From Tragulus kanchil (lineage: Eukaryota; Chordata; Mammalia; Artiodactyla; Tragulidae), in the NCBI GenBank assembly GCA_022376925.1, contig JAIOJX010000002.1, forward strand, positions 132,938,831 to 133,002,830: 64,000 bases of DNA. Reading direction: 5' to 3'. Under the pieces are notes generated by a model. It searched no databases, was not told the origin of the DNA, and saw nothing but the letters and a program-made list of their open reading frames with translations. Both the position numbers and the translations under genes were made by a program. Position 1 is the first letter of the stretch; each line of letters opens with the position of its first letter. Below are positions 11,442-23,730 of the stretch, in pieces.

Positions 11442-12620
11442 TGACTCTTGCTTTTGTAACAGACATGCGTTATGCTAGTGTAATTAGAGTAACATTTAAC
11501 TAAAATGTTGTTCTTGTTTATGTCCCAATAGTAGGAATTATTAAACATTGAGATAAAGAAAAAAATATCTTTTTTTCTGAAAATGTCTCTATGTCCTTTC
11601 ACTCTTGACTCAATTATAGCCTGACTGTTACTCTCCCTCAGATCTGCTAAGATATAGTTCCAGTATCTTCTGAACTTTCATGGCATCTCTGAATCTAGTT
11701 GTGATTTCTTTACAGGCAAACATATCTTTTATCTCTGGTTGCTTTTTGCTATCTCTTTGATGGTTGGTAATTTCACTACAATGTATCTAAAGTATGGATT
11801 TGCTCTCTTTTGATCAGAACAGACTTTGTTTCCTACTGAAGATTAACGCTTTCTATCAATTCTGAGAAATTCTCAGCCAGCATCTCTGAGCAGGTTCTTT
11901 TCCCTCCTTTACTCACTGTTCTCCTCAGGTCCTCCTGTTAGACACGTGCTGTACCTTCTAATGCATTTCAATCATCTTCGTATGTTTTAATAATCTCTTT
12001 TGTCATATCATCTTACTCTCCATTATGATGGATTATATCTTGGAGTGTTTTTCAACTATTTTTTAAAATTTTGGTCTCTTTTATTGGTTTTTAAATTTAT
12101 TTATTTTCATCCATCTTTATTTTTCGGCCCGTGTGCATCTCCCATGGCCATGGCCTCTCTCGCTGCTGAGCACTGGCTCTGGGCGCATGTGCTCCAGAGG
12201 GCTGGCTCATCATTGGACACACTGGTCCAGCTGCTCTGTGGCACGTGGATCTTCCTGGGCCAAGGATCAAACCAGTAACCCTTGCACTGCAAGGCGGACT
12301 CTTTACCCACTGGACCACCAGGGAAGCCCTGTTTTTTAAGTTTTGATAACTTAGTGGGGATCGTTTCTGCTATATGAATACCGTGTGTCCTGGGTTGGAA
12401 ATGTTTCTACTGAATGCCTTTGCATTTGTGTCTGCTGCACTGGGACAGACTTTTGTGTTAACTTCCCACCGTGCTTAACACAAGCTCAGCGTTTCGATTT
12501 TTCACACCTTAGTTTTTCCTCCCAGACCTCAAATAAAGACAGAGTTTCTTACAGTTCCCTGGGACGGTGGGAAGAATTTCTCTAGTAAAGACCCCCGTTC
12601 CACAGCTCCATACAGGATCT
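11442..12620 (+). repeat. Tandem duplication 4, copy A
   Basis: Matches 12621-13827 at offset about 1178. Its last 55 bases (about 12557-12620) have lost sequence and are scrambled relative to copy B (13738-13827), which reads on cleanly. Contains a minus-strand CHR-like SINE; the rest is unclassified AT-rich DNA. Confidence 0.96.
12070..12329 (-). mobile_element. CHR-like tRNA-Glu SINE
   Basis: Minus-strand copy. The tail side is ttttattggtttttaaattt and the head side ends actggaccaccagggaagccc. The body carries the subfamily's ctccagagggctggctc. Confidence 0.9.
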
Positions 12621-13827
12621 TGACTCTTGCTTTTGTAACAGACATGCGTTATGCTAGTGTAATTAGAGTAACATTTAACTAAAATGTTGTTCTTGTTTAT
12701 GTCCCAATAGTAGGAATTATTAAACATTGAGATAAAGAAAAAAATATCTTTTTTTCTGAAAATGTCTCTATGTCCTTTCACTCTTGACTCAATTATAGCC
12801 TGACTGTTACTCTCCTCAGATCTGCTAAGATATAGTTCCAGTATCTTCTGAACTTTCATGGCATCTCTGAATCTAGTTGTGATTTCTTTACAGGCAAACA
12901 TATCTTTTATCTCTGGTTGCTTTTTGCTATCTCTTTGATGGTTGGTAATTTCACTACAATGTATCTAAAGTATGGATTTGCTCTCTTTTGATCAGAACAG
13001 ACTTTGTTTCCTACTGAAGATTAACGCTTTCTATCAATTCTGAGAAATTCTCAGCCAGCATCTCTGAGCAGGTTCTTTTCCCTCCTTTACTCACTGTTCT
13101 CCTCAGGTCCTCCTGTTAGACACGTGCTGTACCTTCTAATGCATTTCAATCATCTTCGTATGTTTTAATAATCTCTTTTGTCATATCATCTTACTCTCCA
13201 TTATGATGGATTATATCTTGGAGTGTTTTTCAACTATTTTTTAAAATTTTGGTCTCTTTTATTGGTTTTTAAATTTATTTATTTTCATCCATCTTTATTT
13301 TTCGGCCCGTGTGCATCTCCCATGGCCATGGCCTCTCTCGCTGCTGAGCACTGGCTCTGGGCGCATGTGCTCCAGAGGGCTGGCTCATCATTGGACACAC
13401 TGGTCCAGCTGCTCTGTGGCACGTGGATCTTCCTGGGCCAAGGATCAAACCAGTAACCCTTGCACTGCAAGGCGGACTCTTTACCCACTGGACCACCAGG
13501 GAAGCCCTGTTTTTTAAGTTTTGATAACTTAGTGGGGATCGTTTCTGCTATATGAATACCGTGTGTCCTGGGTTGGAAATGTTTCTACTGAATGCCTTTG
13601 CATTTGTGTCTGCTGCACTGGGACAGACTTTTGTGTTAACTTCCCACCGTGCTTAACACAAGCTCAGCGTTTCGATTTTTCACACCTTAGTTTTTCCTCC
13701 CAGACCTCAAATAAAGACAGAGTTTCTTACAGTTCCCCTGGGACGGTGGGAAGAATTTCTCTAGTCCTCCTTCCTAAAGATGACTCCTCTTGCGAGTTCC
13801 ACAGCTCCATACAGGGATCTTGACTCT
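12621..13827 (+). repeat. Tandem duplication 4, copy B
   Basis: Second copy of 11442-12620, with a cleaner right end. Its last 250 bases are also the start of duplication 5, so that part occurs three times (12397-12620, 13575-13827, 14652-14904). Confidence 0.96.
13250..13507 (-). mobile_element. CHR-like SINE, second copy in duplication 4B
   Basis: Same insertion as 12070-12329, duplicated with its flanks. Confidence 0.9.
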
Positions 13828-14651
13828 AGGTGACCACCTCCCATGAGCTTAGGGTCACAATTTCAGTCTTCTGTGGTCATCACCGCTCCATTGACTAAGG
13901 CCTGTATATGGTTCATTATCTCTGTGGGGCACTGTGGCATCATTCTATCAAAGTTCTCTTCATGTCTGCAATTCAGGAATTTCTCTTTCGTTTTTGTGAA
14001 CTCAACTATGTATTTTTCTGTACTATTTTATCCAGAATTTCTATTGCTAGGAGAGTCCATGTTAATTCAGGCTACTTTGCTGTGGGACCTTATGATATCT
14101 CTTTAATTATGGCTCTACTTCCTTAGCAATGCAATTAGCAGCTTAGAAGGATAGTGAATAGAGGCTTTTGATAAAGCAAATTCAACTTTTGGTAAAGTTT
14201 CAGTCTTTTCCAGTTGAGTTTTCTTCTCTTTAATGAAAGATTTTTATTGTCTGGTTTCATTTCAGGATGATCAGACCTCAATCTGTCCTTCAGATGGGCT
14301 GCTGCATTGGGCCAAGAGGTCCAATCATCACTTGCTAATGTATTGTCGATGTTGGACAACGATGTTCTCAGTCTCATTACAGACCCTTCTGTCTTCTCAC
14401 ATTTAATACCTCCCTTGTTATATGCTTGGTCTTACTTTGTACGCTCATGAAATCTTAGTGAGATCCCGGACCATGTCACCTGCTGTTCCATATCACCCAC
14501 AGTGCCAAGTGCATAGTAGGTGCATTTAAAAAGTGCATAAAAACACCGTGTGCTTTATATAGACTCATCTGTAATTGGAGATATTAAAATTAAAGCAATT
14601 TAAGATGTCATTTCACACCTATTAGACAAGGAAAAATTTCTGCTAAACTGG
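13575..14651 (+). repeat. Tandem duplication 5, copy A
   Basis: Matches 14652-15716 at offset 1077. Unclassified single-copy-like sequence. The end near 14636-14651 deviates from copy B. The beginning of an L1/HAL1-like fossil lies at its right edge. Confidence 0.96.
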
Positions 14652-15716
14652 GGAAATGTTTCTACTGAATGCCTTTGCATTTGTGTCTGCTGCACTGGGA
14701 CAGACTTTTGTGTTAACTTCCCACCGTGCTTAACACAAGCTCAGCGTTTCGATTTTTCACACCTTAGTTTTTCCTCCCAGACCTCAAATAAAGACAGAGT
14801 TTCTTACAGTTCCCCTGGGACGGTGGGAAGAATTTCTCTAGTCCTCCTTCCTAAAGATGACTCCTCTTGCGAGTTCCACAGCTCCATACAGGGATCTTGA
14901 CTCTAGGTGACCACCTCCCATGAGCTTAGGGTCACAATTTCAGTCTTCTGTGGTCATCACCGCTCCATTGACTAAGGCCTGTATATGGTTCATTATCTCT
15001 GTGGGGCACTGTGGCATCATTCTATCAAAGTTCTCTTCATGTCTGCAATTCAGGAATTTCTCTTTCGTTTTTGTGAACTCAACTATGTATTTTTCTGTAC
15101 TATTTTATCCAGAATTTCTATTGCTAGGAGAGTCCATGTTAATTCAGGCTACTTTGCTGTGGGACCTTATGATATCTCTTTAATTATGGCTCTACTTCCT
15201 TAGCAATGCAATTAGCAGCTTAGAAGGATAGTGAATAGAGGCTTTTTGATAAAGCAAATTCAACTTTTGGTAAAGTTTCAGTCTTTTCCAGTTGAGTTTT
15301 CTTCTCTTTAATGAAAGATTTTTATTGTCTGGTTTCATTTCAGGATGATCAGACCTCAATCTGTCCTTCAGATGGGCTGCTGCATTGGGCCAAGAGGTCC
15401 AATCATCACTTGCTAATGTATTGTCGATGTTGGACAACGATGTTCTCAGTCTCATTACAGACCCTTCTGTCTTCTCACATTTAATACCTCCCTTGTTATA
15501 TGCTTGGTCTTACTTTGTACGCTCATGAAATCTTAGTGAGATCCCGGACCATGTCACCTGCTGTTCCATATCACCCACAGTGCCAAGTGCATAGTAGGTG
15601 CATTTAAAAAGTGCATAAAAACACCGTGTGCTTTATATAGACTCATCTGTAATTGGAGATATTAAAATTAAAGCAATTTAAGATGTCATTTCACACCTAT
15701 TAGACAAGGAAAAATT
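14652..15716 (+). repeat. Tandem duplication 5, copy B
   Basis: Second copy of 13575-14651. A T-run near 15242-15246 is one base longer than in copy A. It runs on into the L1-like sequence at 15640-16390, so the right edge is the true continuation. Confidence 0.96.
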
Positions 15717-16390
15717 AGAAAAATGCCATGTGTCCGAGTGGATAAGAGGTTATAAGAACTCTCAGGCACTGCTGATGGGGAAGGCAGACTGGTGTGATTC
15801 TGAAGAGCAATCTGACATGACTGTCAAATTAAACATATCAAACTCCAGAGTTCCACTCCTGGGCAGATAGCCCAGAGACACTCCTGGGCAGATAGCCTCA
15901 GGAAGCTCTGTGAAAAGACATGTGCAAGGAAAGATGCTGCAGGGTGGTTACTGAGGCGGGGGGCTGGACGCAGTCTCAGTGGCCATCATGGGGTGGGGCA
16001 GGTGTGGGGAGGCACAGCCAGGGTCCTCTGTAGCCTTCAGCACCAGCCGATTAGACAGACACGAAGCAACACAGATACCCCTGACAGTAGAGCAGGCGTG
16101 AACACGGCAGCAAAAGGAATGAGATAGTCCACATACTACCATTGACATAAATCTTTTGAAACCCACATACCAAACAATATGCATTTTGCAATACTCAAGC
16201 AAAAAGATACCCAACACATATATGAGGATGGATTGCTTCTGGAAGAGGAGCCTGAGGAGGAAAGTGAGTACATTAATTCATAAATATGTAAGAAAGGGGC
16301 CATTGCAGACCAATGATGATGGCAAGCCACAGAGATGGGGTGTAATTAACTCTCAACATATGATGTTCAGATAAGAAAGAAACATTTGTT
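15640..16390 (+). mobile_element. Old L1/HAL1-type 3' fossil
   Basis: The order of segments is that of an ancient L1 ORF2 C-terminus and 3' region: a 'gaactctcaggcactgctgatgg' region (near 15758), then 'ttccactcctgggcagata' (near 15852), then 'gaaaagacatgtgcaaggaa' (near 15912). Heavily mutated with no open frame. A short internal tandem (cactcctgggcagatagcc) occurs twice at about 15855 and 15881. Subfamily uncertain. Confidence 0.6.
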
Positions 16391-16559
16391 CAGTTGGGAG
16401 TCTCATTTTCTCCTTGAATTCTTGCCCGATCAGGCCAGCCTTGTGTGTTTTCTAGAATGTAATTATTATTTTAATATGTGTCCTTTCCTTCCCAATCTCT
16501 GATAAGCTCTCTACTTGCAGGAGTTGTGTCTTACTATTAACACCACTGCTGCAAAAGGT
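16391..16559. other. Unclassified DNA
   Basis: Short AT-rich spacer with nothing recognised. Confidence 0.4.
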
Positions 16560-16760
16560 AATTGAAAGAGGAGGGGCCAGGGGTCAGACGAACTTCTTCC
16601 ACTGACTGTGTGACCTTGGGCAAGGTCATGCCATCTTTCTGAGCCTTGGTCTCCTCATTTGGAAGACAGGGGCGAAAAGACCTTTGAGGGTTGTTGCCAG
16701 GACTGAATGAGGAAATATGAACCATTGTCCCTGGTAAGAACCTGTTCTCAGTAAATCCTA
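16560..16760 (+). mobile_element. MIR SINE
   Basis: Typical MIR core: 'tgtgtgaccttgggcaagg' near 16607, then 'tctgagccttggtctcctcatttg', and a '...ttgccaggactgaatgagg' segment. Plus orientation, with the diverged 3' part ending in a 'ctcagtaaatcc'-type tail. Confidence 0.88.
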
Positions 16761-17531
16761 ACCGCCTCTCCTTGATTATATTTGCTAGAGTCTCCAACAC
16801 GTCCTAGGTGTTCTAACAAGATTTTTTTTGAGTAGAAATGGGCTGATGTTCACATCGACTGAAGCAAAAAGATAGTAGCTTTAGGTGTAGCTAAACAGAG
16901 CTTCCGCATAGCATTGTTTAAAGCACCTGGCTTGCTTCTGAGTGTGGTTGTGCAACATTCTCCTTTGAGCACCTTCAGAAAGCAGTTCTCTGCTTTCACA
17001 CACGCCTCTGCCATCCCACTTCCCGGCTCTGTTTCAGGCTTGAGGACTCTGACTTCTCACTCACCTTCCTCCCCACTGGTCTTGGGGAGCAGCGCTCTGT
17101 GTGTTCAAGTTGATTTCTCTCTCCCTTTTGTTCTCTGCTGTCTATTAGAGAGACCATAACTTAACGCAAAGCTGGATGATTATCCCCACGCCTGCCACAG
17201 AGTGGAGAAGCCCTGACACTCTACCGTGGACTGTGATGATTTTCCAAGGCCTTTAGATTGATTGCATTCATCTTAGCAGCAGGTTATATACGCTATAAAA
17301 TTATCCAGCTGCTTTCTAAAATCTTGCATTCAACCTGGAAGTCTTTAAAAGCTTTCACATTTTGAACATTTTAAATCCAGCAGGTTTTTGGACAATGCAA
17401 CCAACTCACTGTGATTTGGGTGGGTTTTGTTTTTTTTTTGAAAATGCTCTATGCCTTGCCTTTCTCATCTAGGAAACGGGAATGACCTTCAGCATGGTAT
17501 CCACAGAGGGATGTGAAGCATGCAACCAGCC
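16761..17531. other. Unclassified single-copy DNA
   Basis: About 770 bases with no recognised repeat and no coding signal. The part at about 17235-17400 is AT-rich with several TTTAAA/ATTGATTG motifs and resembles conserved non-coding sequence in texture only. Confidence 0.4.
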
Positions 17532-18632
17532 CTCAATAGCAGGTTGAACAGAGATACTTGCCCTTTCTGGCCATTGTCACTTCCCGATTTGTGCTATTTC
17601 ATTGCTGCTAGCCAGCAGGAGCTCATAGACATATACACTTACCTCTTTGAAATCATGGAATCCTCTGTCTCTTTAAAATAAGCCAGCCCTCTTAGATACT
17701 AAGACCATAAATTAAGAGGGAGGGAAAAAAAATTTTACGAAAATGTTTGTCATATGGAAATGTTATAGCTCCACTTCAGTATGTGGGAATACCAACCATT
17801 TTGTTGTCTAGTTCTCATTCGAACTCAGCATGGACAGACTGAATAGGCCAGGTGCCATACTGCCTAACAGACAACCCCAGCATATCATTAGCTTTGCACA
17901 CCAAGGATTTGTTTCTTTTTCATGCTACATGTCCTTCAGATGTCAGCAAGGACCACTCTCCTTGTGGTCACTGAGGGACCCAGCTCAATGAGAATTCATT
18001 TAACATGGACTTCCAAAGTCATCACGAGAATGGAAAGGGGGTTTCGTAAATCATGCTCACTGGCTCTGAACATTTCTACTTGGAAACAGCTTCAGGAAAG
18101 GCTTGATCCAGGGCACAAACAAAGCCACTGGGCGCTATCTTTCGGACCTGATTCCTCTGGGTTATTTCTGTCCTCAGACCCTGGCCATTCCAGGCGTCAC
18201 ATCATTATAGCATGCATTTCAGTAGAAGAGACAGGGCTTACATAGTTCTCACATGAACTCCGAAGTCCCTCTCTAGTTATCCTGGACTGAGTAATATAGC
18301 CATCCTGGTGTGATAACTGTGGCAAGGGCAAAACAGTGCATTACCAGCTTAGTGTTGTCATCTCTACTTTTAGGGCCAGGTTTGTGAGCACTGTTTTGCC
18401 CCCATAAAATAAAACCCCGGATACCCAGTTATATGTAGATTTCAGGTAAGCATAGAATTTTATTTTTAGTGTAAAAATCCCAACTATTTCAGGGGACATA
18501 CTCACGCTAAAAAAAAAGATGATTCATTGTTTATATGAATTTCAAATTTAACTGAATAGCTTGTATTGTATTTGCTAAAACTGGCAGTCCAGTATTTTCT
18601 GCTAAAATGGGCCACCTCTTTCCAAACCAGTG
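17532..18632 (+). repeat. Tandem duplication 6, copy A
   Basis: Matches 18633-19733 at offset 1102. C at 18376 versus A at 19478 is a clean substitution. The copies differ slightly at the join (caatagcaggttg versus caatcgcaggtcg). Confidence 0.96.
17830..18250 (+). repeat. Old interspersed repeat, family not named
   Basis: The segment with 'caccaaggatttgtttc...tcatgctacatgtccttcagatgtcagc...ggtcactgagggacccagctcaatg' has the layout of a common ancient mammalian dispersed repeat that I recognise by texture but cannot name safely. No coding capacity. Copied at about 18932-19352. Confidence 0.45.
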
Positions 18633-19733
18633 GCTCAATCGCAGGTCGAACAGAGCTACTTGCCCTTTCTGGCCATTGTCACTTCCCGATTTGTGCTATT
18701 TCATTGCTGCTAGCCAGCAGGAGCTCATAGACATATACACTTACCTCTTTGAAATCATGGAATCCTCTGTCTCTTTAAAATAAGCCAGCCCTCTTAGATA
18801 CTAAGACCATAAATTAAGAGGGAGGGAAAAAAAATTTTACGAAAATGTTTGTCATATGGAAATGTTATAGCTCCACTTCAGTATGTGGGAATACCAACCA
18901 TTTTGTTGTCTAGTTCTCATTCGAACTCAGCATGGACAGACTGAATAGGCCAGGTGCCATACTGCCTAACAGACAACCCCAGCATATCATTAGCTTTGCA
19001 CACCAAGGATTTGTTTCTTTTTCATGCTACATGTCCTTCAGATGTCAGCAAGGACCACTCTCCTTGTGGTCACTGAGGGACCCAGCTCAATGAGAATTCA
19101 TTTAACATGGACTTCCAAAGTCATCACGAGAATGGAAAGGGGGTTTCGTAAATCATGCTCACTGGCTCTGAACATTTCTACTTGGAAACAGCTTCAGGAA
19201 AGGCTTGATCCAGGGCACAAACAAAGCCACTGGGCGCTATCTTTCGGACCTGATTCCTCTGGGTTATTTCTGTCCTCAGACCCTGGCCATTCCAGGCGTC
19301 ACATCATTATAGCATGCATTTCAGTAGAAGAGACAGGGCTTACATAGTTCTCACATGAACTCCGAAGTCCCTCTCTAGTTATCCTGGACTGAGTAATATA
19401 GCCATCCTGGTGTGATAACTGTGGCAAGGGCAAAACAGTGCATTACCAGCTTAGTGTTGTCATCTCTACTTTTAGGGACAGGTTTGTGAGCACTGTTTTG
19501 CCCCCATAAAATAAAACCCCGGATACCCAGTTATATGTAGATTTCAGGTAAGCATAGAATTTTATTTTTAGTGTAAAAATCCCAACTATTTCAGGGGACA
19601 TACTCACGCTAAAAAAAAAGATGATTCATTGTTTATATGAATTTCAAATTTAACTGAATAGCTTGTATTGTATTTGCTAAAACTGGCAGTCCAGTATTTT
19701 CTGCTAAAATGGGCAACCCTCTTTCCAAACCAG
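18633..19733 (+). repeat. Tandem duplication 6, copy B
   Basis: Second copy of 17532-18632, ending at the shared 'ccaaaccagtggctc' and continuing into new sequence at 19734. Confidence 0.96.
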
Positions 19734-19904
19734 TGGCTCCTTCAGAGCAGAGTGGATGGTGTATTATCAGAATAAGAGACCTCTGAGTGTTGTAAGCACA
19801 GCCCTTCACCATAGCGACTACACTTGGGTGTGAATGAGCATGGTGCTTCCCCTAGGTGTGTAGTGTGATAAAGCTCCAAAATAATACCTTACAATGGTAT
19901 GACA

Positions 19905-20450
19905 CAGTGTAACAAACAACCCCCATGTGGTCACTTAGACCAATCATTTACTACTATCTCTCAGGGTTCCATGCTGTGACTGGGCTCAGCAGACCAGCTC
20001 TTACACAGCATCTCTGATGCAGCTGTGGTCAAATGTCCACTGGGGCCATTACCATCTGAGGGTTCCCCTCGGATGAACGTCCAGGATGGGGGACTCCCAT
20101 GGCTGGCAGTTGATGCTGACTGTTGACCGTGGGCTCAGCTGGGGTTGTCAACCAGCGGGGTGATGTGTGGCCTCTCCACCTGGCTTGGGCTTCTGGCAGC
20201 ATGGCGGCTGGGTTCCGAGAGGGAGGCTCTCAAGGGCTAGTGTCCCAAGAGGTCCAGGCAGAAGCTACAGGGCTTCCTGTAACTTAGCTTCAGAAGTTTT
20301 AGACATTCACATTTGCTGGCTTCTGTTGGTTGAGCAAGTCACTGTGGTTGGTCTAGATGCAAGGACAAAAAGCAATTAGACCCAGTCTCGCTCTGGAGGA
20401 AGAGTATGTGCATGGGAGGAAGGAATTGATGGCGTCATCTGGGAGACTGT
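19905..20450 (+). repeat. Old interspersed repeat, family not named
   Basis: Begins 'gtgtaacaaacaaccccc...' and runs through 'ctgtgactgggctcagcagacc', 'ggcctctccacctggcttgggcttctggcagcatgg' and 'ggtccaggcagaagctacagg'. This is the order of a widespread old mammalian repeat. A related copy appears at 50505-51175. The ORF-like stretches inside are chance. Confidence 0.5.
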
Positions 20451-20469
20451 CAACCACACGCATGTTATG

Positions 20470-20690
20470 AACGTTATGTAACTGAGCGCTTCTATCGACT
20501 CTATTGGGTAGAAACTGATATAGCCTCATTTTATGCATGAGGAAACCAAAGTCTCAGTCGAGTCAAAAGACATGCCCAGAATCAAACAGCTATTAATATA
20601 AAACAAGGACTAGAAGTCAGGTCTTCCAATTTCAAGTCAGAGTTACTTTATATCCATTGCAGCCCAGCTATCTCTCCTTTGGAGTGATAT
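20470..20690 (-). mobile_element. MIR SINE
   Basis: Antisense MIR: 'cctcattttatgcatgaggaaacc' followed by an 'agtcaaaagacatgcccagaatcaaacagct' region and 'agaagtcaggtcttcc'. Its right part overlaps the start of duplication 7. Confidence 0.8.
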
Positions 20691-20847
20691 AGCTGTGGTA
20701 CATCGATTGAAGAAAAAAGATGAAAACCCATCCTCCAGAAGGAGAATGTAATTCATATGCCCCTGATTCATGGGAATTTTCCTCTTCCTGCTTATTGTAT
20801 CACATTCCCTGGGTCTCCCTCAGGTTAGCATAAGATAAAAGATAAGG

Positions 20848-21067
20848 GCTTTTGTTGTTGTTATTATTTAGTTGCTAAGTTGTGTCTGACTCTTTTGTGA
20901 TCCTATGGACTGTAGCCTGCCAGGCTCCTCTGTTCATGAGATTTCCCAGGCAGGGCTACTGGAGTGAGTTGCCATTTCCTTCTCCGGGGAATCTTCCTGG
21001 CCCAGGAATCAAACTTGTTTCCTGTTTGGCAGGTGGATTCTTTACCACTGAGCTACCAGGGAAACCC
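20848..21067 (-). mobile_element. Bov-tA SINE
   Basis: Minus strand: 'gttgctaagttgtgtctgactc' (BovA part) through 'accactgagctaccagggaaaccc' (tRNA-like head). Full length. Confidence 0.92.
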
Positions 21068-21632
21068 AAAAAACTTTTTAGACGAACACAATTTTCAGCT
21101 AATGATGGTGTTTACGGCTGGATTAGTTTGGGTTGTTATTCTCTAAATTCCCACTCCTGTCTCCCTGCATCAGTGTTGAGTGTCATGTGACATGCTTTGC
21201 TCAAAGGGATGTTAGCAGATGTGTTGGGTTGGTGTCTCGTTCCATCTCACTGTTTGCTGAACTCAGGGTAGGCCAAGCACGAGCAGGGAAACTGTAAGAA
21301 AACTCAAGGCATCGTAGGAACTCCAGACACATTCTCTGCTGCCTGTCACAGCAGCTGTAGCAGCAGGCACAATGTAGTCTCTCCTTTCATGGTTGACTCA
21401 GTGCATACAGCCATGATGCAACCACAACTTGGACGTAACACAGCCATAACATGGGCACAAGGGCGTTTCAGTTGGTCTTTGTATAGTCCACACCACAATG
21501 CAGGTGCACAGGGCCACAAATGATCTCAGCTGCTACATGATCATTATTTACCAAATGTGGGGCGAGAGCAAGAGTCCATGGATGAGAGAGCCTGACCCCT
21601 GCCATCTTGACTGATTTGCTCTTTCCCTACAG

Positions 21633-21702
21633 TTGGCCAAAAAGTTTGTTCAGGATTTCCATAAGGTTGTTATGGGAAGACCCAAATGAACTTTTTGGCC
21701 AA
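21633..21702. mobile_element. Mariner-type MITE (70-bp palindrome)
   Basis: Begins ttggccaaaaagtttgttc and ends aaatgaactttttggccaa. The arms are inverted repeats, so the element can fold into one long hairpin with a loop near 21660-21672. This matches the ends of Tc1/mariner elements known in ruminants, reduced to the termini with no transposase. Duplicated at 22731-22800. Confidence 0.8.
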
Positions 21703-21944
21703 TGCAGTAATGTGATCAAAGGTCTGAATGTGCTTCTGGTTACTTTATATCCATTGCAGCCCAGCTATCTCTCCTTTGGAGTGATATAGCTGTGGTACAT
21801 CGATTGAAGAAAAAAGATGAAAACCCATCCTCCAGAAGGAGAATGTAATTCATATGCCCCTGATTCATGGGAATTTTCCTCTTCCTGCTTATTGTATCAC
21901 ATTCCCTGGGTCTCCCTCAGGTTAGCATAAGATAAAAGATAAGG

Positions 21945-22165
21945 GCTTTTGTTGTTGTTATTATTTAGTTGCTAAGTTGTGTCTGACTCTTTTGTGATCC
22001 TATGGACTGTAGCCTGCCAGGCTCCTCTGTTCATGAGATTTCCCAGGCAGGGCTACTGGAGTGAGTTGCCATTTCCTTCTCCGGGGAATCTTCCTGGCCC
22101 AGGAATCAAACTTGTTTCCTGTTTGGCAGGTGGATTCTTTACCACTGAGCTACCAGGGAAACCCA
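21945..22165 (-). mobile_element. Bov-tA SINE, second copy in duplication 7B
   Basis: Same insertion as 20848-21067, duplicated. Confidence 0.92.
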
Positions 22166-22730
22166 AAAAACTTTTTAGACGAACACAATTTTCAGCTAAT
22201 GATGGTGTTTACGGCTGGATTAGTTTGGGTTGTTATTCTCTAAATTCCCACTCCTGTCTCCCCTGCATCAGTGTTGAGTGTCATGTGACTTGCTTTGCTC
22301 AAAGGGATGTTAGCAGATGTGTTGGGTTGGTGTCTCGTTCCATCTCACTGTTTGCTGAACTCAGGGTAGGCCAAGCACGAGCAGGGAAACTGTAAGAAAA
22401 CTCAAGGCATCGTAGGAACTCCAGACACATTCTCTGCTGCCTGTCACAGCAGCTGTAGCAGCAGGCACAATGTAGTCTCTCCTTTCATGGTTGACTCAGT
22501 GCATACAGCCATGATGCAACCACAACTTGGACGTAACACAGCCATAACATGGGCACAAGGGCGTTTCAGTTGGTCTTTGTATAGTCCACACCACAATGCA
22601 GGTGCACAGGGCCACAAATGATCTCAGCTGCTACATGATCATTATTTACCAAATGTGGGGCGAGAGCAAGAGTCCATGGATGAGAGAGCCTGACCCCTGC
22701 CATCTTGACTGATTTGCTCTTTCCCTACAG

Positions 22731-22800
22731 TTGGCCAAAAAGTTTGTTCAGGATTTCCATAAGGTTGTTATGGGAAGACCCAAATGAACTTTTTGGCCAA
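22731..22800. mobile_element. Mariner-type MITE, second copy in duplication 7B
   Basis: Identical palindrome to 21633-21702, duplicated with flanks. Confidence 0.8.
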
Positions 22801-23227
22801 TGCAGTAATGTGATCAAAGGTCTGAATGTGCTTCTGGCATTGGGATTGTTCCCTTGTGCTTCTATAACCAACAGTCCTCGAAGAATGGGAGACATCTGAA
22901 CTTAGACTCAAGCCCAGGTGAGCCCAGGCCAAGCTCAACCTGGGCCAGTGGTTCTCGATTGAAACTGATTTTGCCTGCCAGGTAGTATTTGGCAATGAGT
23001 AGAGACCTAACTAAGAGAAGAGTGCTATGGGCATTTAGTGATGCTGTTAATGTCCCACAATGGCCAGGACAGCCTCCCATGACAAAGGATTATGTGGCCC
23101 AAAATGCCAACAGTGCTGAGACTAAGAAACCTTGACTTCTAGCCTACCAGTAGACATGGAAGCAAAAATCAGTGATTGTTATTTGAAACCTCTGAGTTGT
23201 TTAGGGAGGAGGTCTTTTTTGGGGGGG

Positions 23228-23482
23228 CCCTTTTTTATTGATTATTTATTTATTTATTTTTCATCAATCTTTATTCCTCAGCCTGTGTGGGCCTCCCACT
23301 GCAGTGGCCTCTCTTGTTGCAGAGCGCCAGCTCTGGGCGCATGCCCTCCAGAGCACTAGCTCATAATTGGACACACTGGTCCAGCTGCTCCATAGCATTT
23401 GGGATCTTCCCAGGCCAGGGATCGAACTGGCACCCCCTGTACTGCAAGGCGGACTCTTTACCCACTGGACCACCAGATAAGC
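23228..23482 (-). mobile_element. CHR-like tRNA-Glu SINE
   Basis: Minus-strand subfamily member. B-box complement gggatcgaactgg near 23418. The tail side is ttttttattgattatttatt and the head side ends actggaccaccagataagc (the terminal gggaagccc is mutated). Confidence 0.9.
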
Positions 23483-23511
23483 TTGAGGGGAGGTTTTTAA
23501 TACAGCTTTAT

Positions 23512-23730
23512 AGGGCTTCCAGGTGGCTCAGTGGTAAAGAATCTGCCTGCCAGTGCGGGAACCACAAGAGCCGCAGGTTTGATCCCTGGGTCAGGAAGAT
23601 CCCCTGGAGTAGGAAATGGCAGCCCACTCCAGTATTCTTGCCTGGAGAATTCCATGAACGGTGGAGTCTGGTGGGCTACAGTCCACGGGGTAGTAAAAAG
23701 TCATACACAACTGAACAATACTATTACTAT
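23512..23730 (+). mobile_element. Bov-tA SINE
   Basis: Plus strand: gggcttccaggtggctcagt head, 'ggtttgatccctgggtcagg' B-box region, then the BovA body ending 'tcatacacaactgaacaa'. Full length. The long open frame across this SINE and its neighbour (about 23287-23934) is a repeat-derived coincidence. Confidence 0.93.

Larger units (their letters stand above)
20642..21738 (+). repeat. Tandem duplication 7, copy A
   Basis: Matches 21739-22836 at offset 1097-1098. A at 21192 versus T at 22290, plus a one-base C-run change near 21173. Contains a Bov-tA and a mariner-type MITE. Confidence 0.96.
21739..22836 (+). repeat. Tandem duplication 7, copy B
   Basis: Second copy of 20642-21738, ending at the shared gaatgtgcttctgg and continuing into new DNA. 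Confidence 0.96.
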
